This document shows, piece by piece, positions 17,697 through 26,335 of a stretch of DNA of 64,000 bases. The notes below the pieces were generated by a model. The model saw only the letters and a list, made by a program, of their open reading frames with translations. It was not told where the DNA came from and ran no database searches. Origin of the DNA: QYOJ01 sp964616825 (GTDB lineage Bacteria > Bacteroidota > Bacteroidia > Bacteroidales > FEN-979); NCBI GenBank assembly GCA_964616825.1, contig CAZTSX010000009.1, positions 1 through 64,000 of the forward strand, read 5' to 3'. Every line of letters begins with the position of its first letter. The first letter of the stretch is position 1. The position numbers were made by a program, and so were the translations under genes.

Positions 17697-18546
17697 CTGT
17701 TTTTAATATTACTCGCTTACTTTCTTTTTCAACAACATCTTTATTCTTATCAATCAACCGCTGCAGGTGATCCCGTGATTTTTCATTTAACTCCTTCGCC
17801 TCACCGGTAAATTTGCTGGCTGGAAACTCTTTCATAAAATCCTGAAAAGCGACTGTCGTATTCTTGTGTCGCTCAAACTGTTTTCCTGTGACACTCAAAT
17901 GGGCATATTTAGAATAGGATTTTACCACAAGAAATAATATCTCTTCACGATGAACTGTTTCGGGAAACTCTTTCAGGATATTAAACAACATAGTGATGGA
18001 GGCAGCATAATCCTTCATCCGGTAATAGAGTTTCGCGATTTTATAGTCTTTCAGCTCCAGCTTCACTCTCAACTCGTCGATAAGATTGTTACACTCAGGT
18101 ACCCGCTTGCTCTGGGGATAGACATTCATGAAGAGTTGCAGCTCCTTAATCGCTTCTTTGGTACTGGTTTGATCCAGGCTATATCTGGGAGAATTGAGAA
18201 AGTTGCAATTTGCGCTCATGAATAGGCACTCTTCCGCCCGTTTCGACTTAGGGAAGCTGGTATAATATCGTTTGAAATAGTATGATGCCAGGGTATAATC
18301 TTTTTGATGAAAATAACTGTATGCATAGTGATAGTAAAGGTCCTCAGCTTTATCTGTTGCCCGTATAGCGCCCATCATCTGATCAAACAACTGCAGGGCT
18401 CTCGAGTAGTCTTTTTCGTTGTAATACTCCAGCGCCGCTTTGTATTTTGTATCCAGATCCGGATTCTTCAACAACTTACTATGCTTGCAAGAGGATATAG
18501 CCACTCCAATAAGCAGAAGAAATCCAAGTTGTTTGATCCGTTTCAT
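17686..18546 (-). CDS. bamD: Outer membrane assembly lipoprotein BamD
   Basis: 286 residues. The lipoprotein signal peptide ends in a lipobox at Cys20 (IGVAISSCK). The remainder is built of TPR-like helices (YYNEKDYSRALQLFDQM, YYHYAYSYFHQKDYTLASYYF), as in BamD (YfiO), the essential periplasmic partner of BamA in beta-barrel insertion. It is the first gene of the six-gene minus-strand operon ending in fabI. A -7-like box abuts the start codon. Confidence 0.9.
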   Translation of the reverse strand: MKRIKQLGFLLLIGVAISSCKHSKLLKNPDLDTKYKAALEYYNEKDYSRALQLFDQMMGAIRATDKAEDLYYHYAYSYFHQKDYTLASYYFKRYYTSFPKSKRAEECLFMSANCNFLNSPRYSLDQTSTKEAIKELQLFMNVYPQSKRVPECNNLIDELRVKLELKDYKIAKLYYRMKDYAASITMLFNILKEFPETVHREEILFLVVKSYSKYAHLSVTGKQFERHKNTTVAFQDFMKEFPASKFTGEAKELNEKSRDHLQRLIDKNKDVVEKESKRVILKTDGL

Positions 18547-18550
18547 GCTG

Positions 18551-18558
18551 CAAAATTA
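18551..18558 (-). promoter_or_regulatory. Candidate bamD -7 box next to the start codon
   Basis: The minus strand reads TAATTTTG (TAnnTTTG), only 4 bases before the bamD ATG. If used, the transcript would be nearly or fully leaderless. No -33 TTTG is seen. Confidence 0.3.
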
Positions 18559-18570
18559 CAATTTTTTCAA

Positions 18571-18578
18571 TACTTTTG
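18571..18578 (+). promoter_or_regulatory. Candidate -7 box for the PLP-enzyme gene
   Basis: TACTTTTG matches TAnnTTTG and lies 42 bases before the GTG start at 18621, in the 74-base divergent gap with bamD. No -33 TTTG is seen. Confidence 0.4.
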
Positions 18579-18620
18579 TACCCTAATTTTCATCTGGGAT
18601 TAACTTAAAACGAAGAAACT

Positions 18621-19874
18621 GTGGATATATTTGAAAAAGTGGTGAACAACATGGGTCCACTTGGGAAATACGCCGATGTCGGGTGGGGATATTATTATTT
18701 CCCGAAACTTGAAGGAGAGATCTCCAACCGCATGAAATTCCGCGGGAATGATGTGCTCGTCTGGAGTCTGAATAACTACCTGGGCCTGGCCAATCATCCT
18801 GAAGTACGTGAAGCGGACGCCCGTGCTTCAGAAAAATACGGATTGGCTTACCCCATGGGCGCCCGTATGATGTCGGGACAGACCGAATACCATGAGGAAT
18901 TGGAAAGGGTGCTGGCGAAATTCGAGAATAAGGAGGCCTCATTCCTGTTAAATTACGGATACCAGGGGATGGTTTCAATCATCGACTCACTGATCGACAG
19001 GAACGATGTAGTGGTGTATGACTCTGATGCACATGCATGTATCCTGGACGGTTTACGCATGCACCTGGGAAAACGGATTGTCTATCCACACAACGACTTA
19101 GAGAAACTGGAGATTTCATTAAAGCGGGCCCGGAAGCTTGCTGATAAGAGTGGTGGGGGGATCCTGGTGATCACAGAGGGTGTCTACGGTATGGTGGGAG
19201 ATCTCGGGAACCTTCCGGGAATCCTGCAGTTCAAAGAACAATATGGCTTCCGCCTCCTGGTTGACGATGCCCACGGATTCGGTACTATGGGAGCGACTGG
19301 CGCCGGAACGAGTGAAGAGCAAAACGTGATGGATGGTGTCGATGTCTATTTTGGGACATTTGCCAAAGCGATGGCAGGTATTGGTGGTTTTGTCGCATCC
19401 GACAAACCGATCATCAAGGCTCTTATGTACAAAATGCGTTCCCAGATATTTGCCAAGTCTTTGCCGATGCCCATGGTTATCGGAGCATTGAAAAGGATGG
19501 AACTTATCAAATCTCAACCTGAGCTAAAAGAAAACTTGTGGAAGATCGTCCGGGCACTGCAAAACGGGTTGAAAGCGAAAGGATTCAATCTGGGAAAAAC
19601 AGAATCCCCGGTTACACCGGTTATCCTGCAAGGCGGGTTGAGTGAAGCAACACAGATCGTAGCAGATCTCAGAGAGAATTATAGCATCTTCTGCTCTATG
19701 GTAATCTATCCTGTGGTTCCAAAGGGAGTGATCCTGCTCCGCCTGATCCCCACAGCTGTTCATACACTGGAAGATGTGAAGTACACCATTGACTCCTTCT
19801 CGGAAGTAAGAGAAAAACTGGATGCCGGCAACTATTCTTCCGGAGAAGTTCCTCAGCTAGCTGATAAATATTGA
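18621..19874 (+). CDS. Alpha-oxoamine synthase-family PLP enzyme (KBL/BioF/SPT-like)
   Basis: 417 residues from a GTG start, chosen because the N-terminus MDIFEKVVNNMGPLGK fits close Bacteroidota relatives as I recall them. Fold type I PLP enzyme: the cofactor-binding region is LLVDDAHGFGTMG (D215, H218) and the Schiff-base lysine is K249 in GTFAKAMAGIGGF. The family joins an acyl-CoA to an amino acid with loss of CO2 (serine palmitoyltransferase, 2-amino-3-ketobutyrate ligase, BioF, cysteate acyltransferase). It differs from the shorter Bacteroides serine palmitoyltransferase type, so the substrate is left open. A membrane protein gene follows 11 bases later. Sphingolipid or sulfonolipid synthesis is possible but inferred. 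Confidence 0.82.
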   Translation: MDIFEKVVNNMGPLGKYADVGWGYYYFPKLEGEISNRMKFRGNDVLVWSLNNYLGLANHPEVREADARASEKYGLAYPMGARMMSGQTEYHEELERVLAKFENKEASFLLNYGYQGMVSIIDSLIDRNDVVVYDSDAHACILDGLRMHLGKRIVYPHNDLEKLEISLKRARKLADKSGGGILVITEGVYGMVGDLGNLPGILQFKEQYGFRLLVDDAHGFGTMGATGAGTSEEQNVMDGVDVYFGTFAKAMAGIGGFVASDKPIIKALMYKMRSQIFAKSLPMPMVIGALKRMELIKSQPELKENLWKIVRALQNGLKAKGFNLGKTESPVTPVILQGGLSEATQIVADLRENYSIFCSMVIYPVVPKGVILLRLIPTAVHTLEDVKYTIDSFSEVREKLDAGNYSSGEVPQLADKY

Positions 19875-19885
19875 CCTCCAAAGCG

Positions 19886-20692
19886 ATGTCCAGAAGAGAG
19901 AATCTAATCATCTGGATCAATTCAACCACCCTTTTTCTGGTTGCATATGTGTTGGTATACTCTATAATCGGATTAGCAACCATTATCTCAGCATCCGCAT
20001 TTGACATCTCTGCAGAGCTGTTTTACAACCAGATCTATTTTCATATCCGGAGCCGCGACTGGACCTCAGATGCTGTAAAAGTGGTTTTCAGCACTGGCCC
20101 TATCCTCGCATTACTGGTAGGTTTGGTCCTATGGATCCTTTATACAAAAGTAGAAGAGGAGGCTGGTATTTTGAAGGTACTTGTACTCTGGATGGTGATG
20201 CATTGCATCATCTATTTCTTTGGGGATATGATGATGGGAGCCCTGTTCAGCCGTGGATTAGGATATGTGATCATGTATCTCTACTTCATGGATACAGGAA
20301 AGATGATCATCACCCTCTTTGCCCTGATGGCGCTCTTCACCATCGGGCTCATCATGGCCCGACAAACACTGTATACAGCTAATGCATACGTGAATACACT
20401 TCATGCCCGGCAAACAAAAAGATTTGTTCTGTTTCAATTCCTACTCCCCTTCCTGATCGGGAATATCATCATTATCCTCGTCAAGTTCCCCGGGATCACA
20501 CTGTTTGAGATCTTTCTGAACGGATCAATGGTGGTACTCATGATCCCTATCTATATCAGAGCAGGGATGATGCAGGATCTGTTTTTTGAAGAGGAAACAA
20601 AAGCAGCAACGATCTCCTGGATCAGTATTCTAACCGCAATGATACTCCTGATTCTTTTCAGGGTAGTCTTCGGTTTCGGAGTCCGCTTTTAG
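19886..20692 (+). CDS. Unknown polytopic membrane protein
   Basis: 268 residues from the ATG at 19886; a TTG at 19871 overlapping the previous stop is the alternative. About seven membrane segments are visible (around LFLVAYVLVYSIIGLATII, LALLVGLVLWILY, LVLWMVMHCIIYFF, MIITLFALMALFTIGLIM, FLLPFLIGNIIIIL, VVLMIPIYI and ISILTAMILLILFRVVF). No family is recognised. It lies 11 bases after the alpha-oxoamine synthase-like gene, so it is likely its operon partner. The end overlaps the convergent M14 peptidase gene by 4 bases. Confidence 0.75.
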   Translation: MSRRENLIIWINSTTLFLVAYVLVYSIIGLATIISASAFDISAELFYNQIYFHIRSRDWTSDAVKVVFSTGPILALLVGLVLWILYTKVEEEAGILKVLVLWMVMHCIIYFFGDMMMGALFSRGLGYVIMYLYFMDTGKMIITLFALMALFTIGLIMARQTLYTANAYVNTLHARQTKRFVLFQFLLPFLIGNIIIILVKFPGITLFEIFLNGSMVVLMIPIYIRAGMMQDLFFEEETKAATISWISILTAMILLILFRVVFGFGVRF

Positions 20693-22416
20693 CGGATGAT
20701 GATCCGGTCGGTATAATTCGCTGTATTTGTGGAGAGCCTTAACAGATACAGACCTCCAGGCAGGTGACTCAGATCCAGTTTGACACTCATCTCACTTTCC
20801 GGCTTATACAATGATTTGCTAAAGATCCTCGCCCCTTTCATAGAATAACACTCAACTTGAGCCTCTGTGATGCCTGTTTCAGGTAGAACCAGCCCTATGT
20901 GACCATCGGAGGGATTTGGATATGCCATAGTTATCCGTTCATTCCGTTGCTCTTCCAGCCCAATAGTAGTTGGTACCAATTGTACATCAAGCAATGTTGT
21001 GGTCCGGTTGACCACATTCACTCCTGATATTATTTTCGGGAAGTAGCCAAATGCAGTAAACCGAATGTTATACTGTCCCTCATTGAGCAAACGGGAATAA
21101 TACCCGCTGGGGAGCTTTGAATAAACATGGGAGTTATCGATATCATGCAACGGGATATAGACCATGGCCTGAAGAGGTTCTCCTGTTACGGAATCAGTTA
21201 CAATACCCTGTACGCCGAATCCGGCTTGTTCAATGTAATTCAGCAACGAACGGTAGTTGTACTCCCAATGGCTCAAAAGTTGCGAAGCAGGCAATAGACT
21301 AACATTGGAGATTTCAAGGGTGACTTCACGACAGAAGTGAAAGTAATTCATATAATCCTGGCGTCCTCCGGCAATCGTATACCAGGCATATCCGTTGGTG
21401 ATGCCGTTGTTGAAGCCTGACATATAGCCAGAAGGGCTAAAGGCACGGGCAGTATCGGCATATTCATGTGATACATACTGCCACCAGTCATCATCTGCAG
21501 CCAGCTTTGCCCAGGTGTCCCATGGATAATTAACAACCTCTGCTCCTCCATGAAAATTAGCCGATAACACAAAATGATTGTCTTCGGCAAAGTCCATGAA
21601 AGCTATTGTCTCAGTCTGCCACTCATTGCCATCCGGATGAGGTCCGTCTTCAGGATCAGGATAGTTCCGGTTCAGATCCACAAAATTGGCGTTGTATCGT
21701 ATTGCACCATATACAGAGCTGTTGCCTGTCCAGTAAGTCCCGTCCGGATTTGCCAATGGATTGATGAAGATCTCCGTATGATCCACCATCTCTGTGACTC
21801 GGGGATCGGTTCCGTAGTTGGACAACAGGTAATCGATCAGGTGAAGCATGGTAGGATACCCGGTCGTTTCATTGCCATGCATACTGGAGGTGTATAACAG
21901 CTGTGGTTCGGCTTCTTCTTCATTCACGTTATCGCTGATTTTCACAGCTATCAATTCTCTCCCGAGTATCGAGTAACCTATAAAAACCGGCTTGCAGATT
22001 TCAGGATAATTGACAACAAACTCGTTCATGTAGTTGATATACTGGTCATAAGAGGGGTAAAAGTCCCAGGTAGTAAGTAAGCCTTTCCCTGCTCCCGCGG
22101 TCCGGAGTTGCGATTCGTCGGGCAGGTCGCCTGGGTGGGTCAGGATCTGATATGTATAGCCCAGCCGGAGGAAATTCTTGAACTCATGCTCATTGGCATA
22201 AGCAAATACCTTGTTACCCTGAACGTTATCAATGGAGATGATCCGGGTAAGTTTCTCCAGGTCACTCCTCCCGTTGATTTGAAAAGTGAAATAAACCTCT
22301 CCCTTGGCGATAAATTTTTCGGCTGGAAAATCTCTATCATGACTCTGTGCAAGAATAGTAGAATCCATTAGCAAACTAAGTATGAATAAGATAAGGAAGA
22401 ATCGATGGTTGATCAT
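20689..22416 (-). CDS. Secreted zinc carboxypeptidase (M14) with type IX sorting domain
   Basis: 575 residues with signal peptide (ending near STILAQ). M14 metal ligands are visible: H180 and E183 in SMHGNETTG, and H289 in NFHGGAEVV. Also present are the substrate-binding LNRNYP (about 248-253) and a catalytic Glu, likely E368 in VTLEISN. A carboxypeptidase-D-like beta domain (about 395-475) follows. A C-terminal sorting domain starts near AYPNPSDGHIGLVL and ends in GGLYLLRLS...RIIIR, which predicts export through the T9SS and surface attachment or release. The start overlaps the dapA stop by one base (TGATG), suggesting translational coupling despite unrelated roles. Confidence 0.9.
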   Translation of the reverse strand: MINHRFFLILFILSLLMDSTILAQSHDRDFPAEKFIAKGEVYFTFQINGRSDLEKLTRIISIDNVQGNKVFAYANEHEFKNFLRLGYTYQILTHPGDLPDESQLRTAGAGKGLLTTWDFYPSYDQYINYMNEFVVNYPEICKPVFIGYSILGRELIAVKISDNVNEEEAEPQLLYTSSMHGNETTGYPTMLHLIDYLLSNYGTDPRVTEMVDHTEIFINPLANPDGTYWTGNSSVYGAIRYNANFVDLNRNYPDPEDGPHPDGNEWQTETIAFMDFAEDNHFVLSANFHGGAEVVNYPWDTWAKLAADDDWWQYVSHEYADTARAFSPSGYMSGFNNGITNGYAWYTIAGGRQDYMNYFHFCREVTLEISNVSLLPASQLLSHWEYNYRSLLNYIEQAGFGVQGIVTDSVTGEPLQAMVYIPLHDIDNSHVYSKLPSGYYSRLLNEGQYNIRFTAFGYFPKIISGVNVVNRTTTLLDVQLVPTTIGLEEQRNERITMAYPNPSDGHIGLVLPETGITEAQVECYSMKGARIFSKSLYKPESEMSVKLDLSHLPGGLYLLRLSTNTANYTDRIIIR

Positions 22417-23309
22417 CAGTGGTCAATTTGAGTAACGAGTTTATGAATAAGCTTTCTGGTTTCTATATTTACAGGTACCAGGGGTAATCTGACGATATTC
22501 TGACACAATTGTTTCAACTCTAATACTGCTTTAATTCCACCGGGGCTTCCATCCGCAAACAGCGCATTGATCAGTTCAATCAGCTGGAAGTGAATCTTCC
22601 TGGCTTGCTCAAAATCATCATCTAATCCATAGTTGACCATCGCGGCAAACTCTTTCGGGTATCCGTTAGCTACAACAGAAATCACGCCATCTGCCCCCGT
22701 AGCAAGCATGGGAAGTGTCAATCCATCATCACCTGATATCACAAGAAAATTCTCAGGCCGTTGCATCAACACCTGGTATATCTGATTCATATTTCCTGAT
22801 GCCTCTTTGATCCCGATGATATTCTGAAAATCAGTTGCCAGCCGGATCGTTGTGGAAGGAGCAATATTACCACCGGTTCGACCCGGCACAGTATACAGAA
22901 TTACCGGAACAGGACTAGATTCAGCCACCGCTTTAAAGTGCTTATATACACCCTCCTGCCGGGGTTTATTATAATAAGGGCTCACCGAGAGAATCCCATC
23001 AACACCTTTCAGCGGCATGCGCTGGATCGCAAGAACCACCTCGGAGGTATTGTTTCCCCCAATACCTATAACCAGAGGAATACGATTGTTGATTTTCTCG
23101 ATGGTAAACTCTACCAACGCTATTTTTTCCTGCGTTGAAACCGTGGGAGATTCACCTGTGGTTCCAAGAAGGACAATGTAATCCACACCTCCGTGGATAA
23201 CGTGGTTGATCATCTTCTCGTGAGCAACAAAATCAATGGCATAAGATGCTGTAAAAGGAGTGACAATGGCAACACCGGTCCCGCGAAATTTGGCACGCTG
23301 ATTATTCAT
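22416..23309 (-). CDS. dapA: 4-hydroxy-tetrahydrodipicolinate synthase
   Basis: 297 residues, normal DapA length. TIM-barrel aldolase that condenses pyruvate and aspartate semialdehyde in lysine and diaminopimelate synthesis. Motifs: LLGTTGESPT (about 47-56), catalytic Tyr139 in ILYTVPGRTG and Schiff-base Lys168 in GIKEASGN. It overlaps the upstream DUF6913-like gene by 8 bases and the downstream M14 gene by 1 base, forming a tight three-gene run. Other members of the N-acetylneuraminate lyase superfamily are less likely given the Tyr, Lys and GTTGE set. Confidence 0.93.
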   Translation of the reverse strand: MNNQRAKFRGTGVAIVTPFTASYAIDFVAHEKMINHVIHGGVDYIVLLGTTGESPTVSTQEKIALVEFTIEKINNRIPLVIGIGGNNTSEVVLAIQRMPLKGVDGILSVSPYYNKPRQEGVYKHFKAVAESSPVPVILYTVPGRTGGNIAPSTTIRLATDFQNIIGIKEASGNMNQIYQVLMQRPENFLVISGDDGLTLPMLATGADGVISVVANGYPKEFAAMVNYGLDDDFEQARKIHFQLIELINALFADGSPGGIKAVLELKQLCQNIVRLPLVPVNIETRKLIHKLVTQIDH

Positions 23310-23847
23310 CTGTTTTGATTATCGTTAAATAATGTTTGACCTGTGAAATATATTCACGCCAAGCGGTCATCGGCTGGATCTTTATCATCAGATCATAATA
23401 CCTGGCGTTCTCATTACTGAATCTGCCCACTTTGCACCGGGCTTTCGAAAGGCCAATGATATATTTTAATGGCAAATGCTCATTCAGGGTCAGATCAATC
23501 AGGAGATCAAACTCCCGGGAAATGAAATCCTGAACTCTGTCACTTACCGGTTTGTTGTACCAATTGATGTTGTTCAGGGAGAAAAAATCATAGGATAGTT
23601 TTGGCAGAAAGCGATTGATCAGGTTCTTATGTTGTACAAATCCAAGGGCTTTTACCTCCTTATGGTCATGTTGCAACTGCGTGACGAACTCCATTACCTG
23701 GTTGTAGTCAGGCACATCGAACAGTTGATAGACAATACCAATCGACTTTGCATGAGTCAGGTTAACCATCCTGAGGTTTCGTCTGACAGTAGCAGATTCT
23801 CGTTTGAGGAGATAGTTCCCAATCCTGTTGCGGAAGCTCGTAAGCAT
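23302..23847 (-). CDS. DUF6913-like conserved protein
   Basis: 181 residues from the ATG at 23847. This start is preferred over Mets up to 23988 because the N-terminus MLTSFRNRIGNYLLKRE fits the family and because longer versions would run into the divergent hydrolase gene. The visible fold looks alpha/beta (SIGIVYQLFDV, VKALGFVQHK, DLLIDLTLNEHLPLKYIIGLSKA). The latter part resembles the end of glycosyltransferase-like folds, but no catalytic motif is seen. It precedes dapA with an 8-base overlap. Function is unknown. Confidence 0.75.
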   Translation of the reverse strand: MLTSFRNRIGNYLLKRESATVRRNLRMVNLTHAKSIGIVYQLFDVPDYNQVMEFVTQLQHDHKEVKALGFVQHKNLINRFLPKLSYDFFSLNNINWYNKPVSDRVQDFISREFDLLIDLTLNEHLPLKYIIGLSKARCKVGRFSNENARYYDLMIKIQPMTAWREYISQVKHYLTIIKTDE

Positions 23848-23851
23848 AATG

Positions 23852-23859
23852 CAAAGGTA
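23852..23859 (-). promoter_or_regulatory. Candidate -7 box at the DUF6913-like start
   Basis: The minus strand reads TACCTTTG (then C), a close match to the Bacteroidota -7 consensus. It ends 4 bases before the ATG at 23847, implying little or no leader if used. Confidence 0.45.
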
Positions 23860-23903
23860 CATTTTACTACCGGTTATTTTCATATTAATTAAAGATAGTT
23901 TCT

Positions 23904-23911
23904 TAGTTTTG
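23904..23911 (+). promoter_or_regulatory. Candidate -7 box for the PhnP-like hydrolase
   Basis: TAGTTTTG matches TAnnTTTG and ends 17 bases before the ATG at 23929. TTTC at 23878-23881 is a poor -33 candidate with 22-base spacing. Confidence 0.4.
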
Positions 23912-23928
23912 TGAATTATTACTGCTCC

Positions 23929-24699
23929 ATGAAAATCATTTTCCTCGGTACCGGAACATCTCAGGGCATACCTGTTATTGCCTGTCACTGTGAAGTTTGC
24001 CGCTCAACCGATCATCGTGATAAACGGTTGCGGTCGTCGATCATGATTGAGATGGACAACCAACGGATCGTGATTGATTGTGGTCCCGACTTCAGACAGC
24101 AAATGTTACGGGAATCGGTAGACTCCATCGACGCGATCCTCGTCACCCATTCGCACAAAGACCACCTGGGAGGTCTTGATGATGTTCGCGCATTTAACTA
24201 TATCCTGAGGACACCGACACCCGTATATGCAACCAAAGAGACCCAGGAAAGTATCCGTCTGGAATATAGCTATGCTTTCTCTGGCGACAGGTACCCCGGT
24301 GTACCTGAAATTGAGCTGCATTCCTTCACCAATATTCCTTTCTCCATTGGGAACACACGCATCATACCCATAAAAGCAATCCATTATGGTGACAACCAGT
24401 TTGTCTATGGCTTCCGGATCCATGATTTTACATATCTGACAGATGTGTTCCAGATATCGGATGAGGAGAAGGATAAGATCCGGGGCTCGAAAGTCGTGGT
24501 ACTGAACGCATTGCGAAAACGAAAGCACTACTCTCATATGAGTCTCGAGGAGGCGCTTGATCTGTTACTGGACCTGAAGCCGGAGAGAGGCTTTATAACA
24601 CATATCAGCCATCAAATGGGCCGAAGTAAAGAGGTGTCCCGGGAATTACCGGAAAACATATCCCTGGCCTGGGATCAGCTCGCTGTTAACCTGACTTAG
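23929..24699 (+). CDS. PhnP-like metallo-beta-lactamase-fold hydrolase
   Basis: 256 residues from the ATG at 23929; a GTG at 23911 would add six residues. Motifs: the N-terminal FLGTGTSQGIP, a Cys cluster CHCEVC (19-24) typical of the PhnP group, and the metal-binding THSHKDH (H74, H76, D78, H79). Also seen are YLTDV (bridging Asp) and a C-terminal THISHQMG. The family includes phosphodiesterases acting on cyclic phosphates and small nucleotide esters; the substrate here is not known. The 3' end overlaps the convergent pabA-lipoprotein gene by 14 bases. Confidence 0.85.
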   Translation: MKIIFLGTGTSQGIPVIACHCEVCRSTDHRDKRLRSSIMIEMDNQRIVIDCGPDFRQQMLRESVDSIDAILVTHSHKDHLGGLDDVRAFNYILRTPTPVYATKETQESIRLEYSYAFSGDRYPGVPEIELHSFTNIPFSIGNTRIIPIKAIHYGDNQFVYGFRIHDFTYLTDVFQISDEEKDKIRGSKVVVLNALRKRKHYSHMSLEEALDLLLDLKPERGFITHISHQMGRSKEVSRELPENISLAWDQLAVNLT

Positions 24700-26335
24700 T
24701 GTTCTCTTTATATACCCGTTTCAGGGTAAGCAGATTCATCGGATTCCCTCCTATCCCGTAAACATTGTTCCAGACAAACCGAAGTACCTGATCATAATAG
24801 AGCACGACAACCGGAGCATCCTTCATCATGATCCGTTCCATCTGCTGATAAGCCTCTAACCTGGCTCCTTCTTCGGTGATAGACATAGATTGCTTAAACA
24901 ATCTGTCGTATTCGGGATTCCGGTAATGAGTATAATTGGGACCGCGAGGGCAGAAGTTCGGACTGTAGAAAAGTGACAGGTAGTTCTCAGCATCCGGGTA
25001 ATCTGCGATCCAGGAAGCCCGGAAAAAGGGGATTTTGGCCTGGGCTTTCATCTCTTTCACTGCAGCAGGGGGACTCACTTCTATCTCCAGAGTGATTCCA
25101 ATTGCAGCCACCTGGTGCTGGATATATTTACAGATATCCAGATAGTCAGGCGTGGTAACCAATGTAATCGAAGGAATCTCTCCATCCTGGGAAAATCCAG
25201 CCTCTTCCAGTAGTCGCAACGCTATCTCCGGCTGGTAGTCATACCAGATCCGGGTAGAATCAAACCCGGGCATTCCGGGCGGAATCATACCATAGATTCC
25301 AGGGATTCCGATATTATTCCGAAGATACATAATCATCTTTCTTCTGTCAAATGCCAGATTAATCGCTTTTCGTACAAGCCTGGTTTTAAGAGGATTATCT
25401 TTTATTAGCCTCGATAAAGGATCTACAAGGATCCCCAGGTATTCGGTGTTAAGATAGGGTTGTGTGATCAGATGGAAGCGATCGGCAAATTTCGGATTCA
25501 ATTGGCCTTCACGTGTCAGTAACTCATCTTTGTAACTGGGATCAATGCCAGACATGAAATCAAACTTCCCCTGCACAAACTGCAGAAAAGCGGCCTGCTT
25601 ATCGGCCAGAAACGTCACAGATACCGCTTCCAGCAAAGGTAACTGCTTCCCATTCTCTACTTCGAAATAGTGAGGATTTCGGGTCATCACCAACTTGACT
25701 CCCTCTTTCCAGTAGGCAAGTTGGAACGGGCCTGTTCCAACCGGGCGCTCCCGGAATTCACTCCCATAACAGGTCACTGCTTCCCAGGGAATCACAGAGC
25801 AATACTGCATGGTGAGCAATCCGGGGAAAGGAGGAAATGGGTTGGTCATTCGGATGGCCAGGGTAGAATCATCAATGGCAAGAAACGGATTTTCAGTCAC
25901 AACATGATTAAAAACCCACGCTCCTGCAGCAGCGGTAGCCGGATCTCTAAGTCTGGAAAAACTGTAGGCAAAATCATCAGCGATCACGCGTCTCCCCTTT
26001 CCTGCCGGAAAACAGGGATCATCGTGAAACCTGACATCCTGCCGAAGGTGAAATATATATTGTAACCCATCATCGGAAATATCCCAGGAACGGGCAATAC
26101 AAGGCAATACTTCCAACTTGTTATTCAACTGGACCAGGCCGTTGAAAAGCTGGTGTGTGGCCCATATATTCGCCTGATCGCGCGCAAACGCCGGATCAAG
26201 TGATGTGATGTTAGCTGCTTCATTGTACCGAAACACCTTACGTTCATCTACCGGTTCAAATTTTTGCTTACAAGAAGCGAAAAATAATAGAACGAGTAGC
26301 GGAATAAATAGCAGGTTCTTCAACCAGTTATTCAT
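24686..26335 (-). CDS. Possible internally initiated product: peptide-binding lipoprotein alone
   Basis: An in-frame ATG at 26335, residue 187 of the fused frame, begins a textbook lipoprotein signal: MNNWLKNLL, a hydrophobic run, then FFASCKQ with the modifiable Cys 22 residues in. Starting here gives a 549-residue protein, the usual length for a family 5 solute-binding lipoprotein. The PabA domain ends within the first residues of this signal. Internal initiation would therefore yield a complete lipoprotein. Whether it occurs cannot be seen from the sequence. Confidence 0.5.
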   Translation of the reverse strand: MNNWLKNLLFIPLLVLLFFASCKQKFEPVDERKVFRYNEAANITSLDPAFARDQANIWATHQLFNGLVQLNNKLEVLPCIARSWDISDDGLQYIFHLRQDVRFHDDPCFPAGKGRRVIADDFAYSFSRLRDPATAAAGAWVFNHVVTENPFLAIDDSTLAIRMTNPFPPFPGLLTMQYCSVIPWEAVTCYGSEFRERPVGTGPFQLAYWKEGVKLVMTRNPHYFEVENGKQLPLLEAVSVTFLADKQAAFLQFVQGKFDFMSGIDPSYKDELLTREGQLNPKFADRFHLITQPYLNTEYLGILVDPLSRLIKDNPLKTRLVRKAINLAFDRRKMIMYLRNNIGIPGIYGMIPPGMPGFDSTRIWYDYQPEIALRLLEEAGFSQDGEIPSITLVTTPDYLDICKYIQHQVAAIGITLEIEVSPPAAVKEMKAQAKIPFFRASWIADYPDAENYLSLFYSPNFCPRGPNYTHYRNPEYDRLFKQSMSITEEGARLEAYQQMERIMMKDAPVVVLYYDQVLRFVWNNVYGIGGNPMNLLTLKRVYKENTKSG

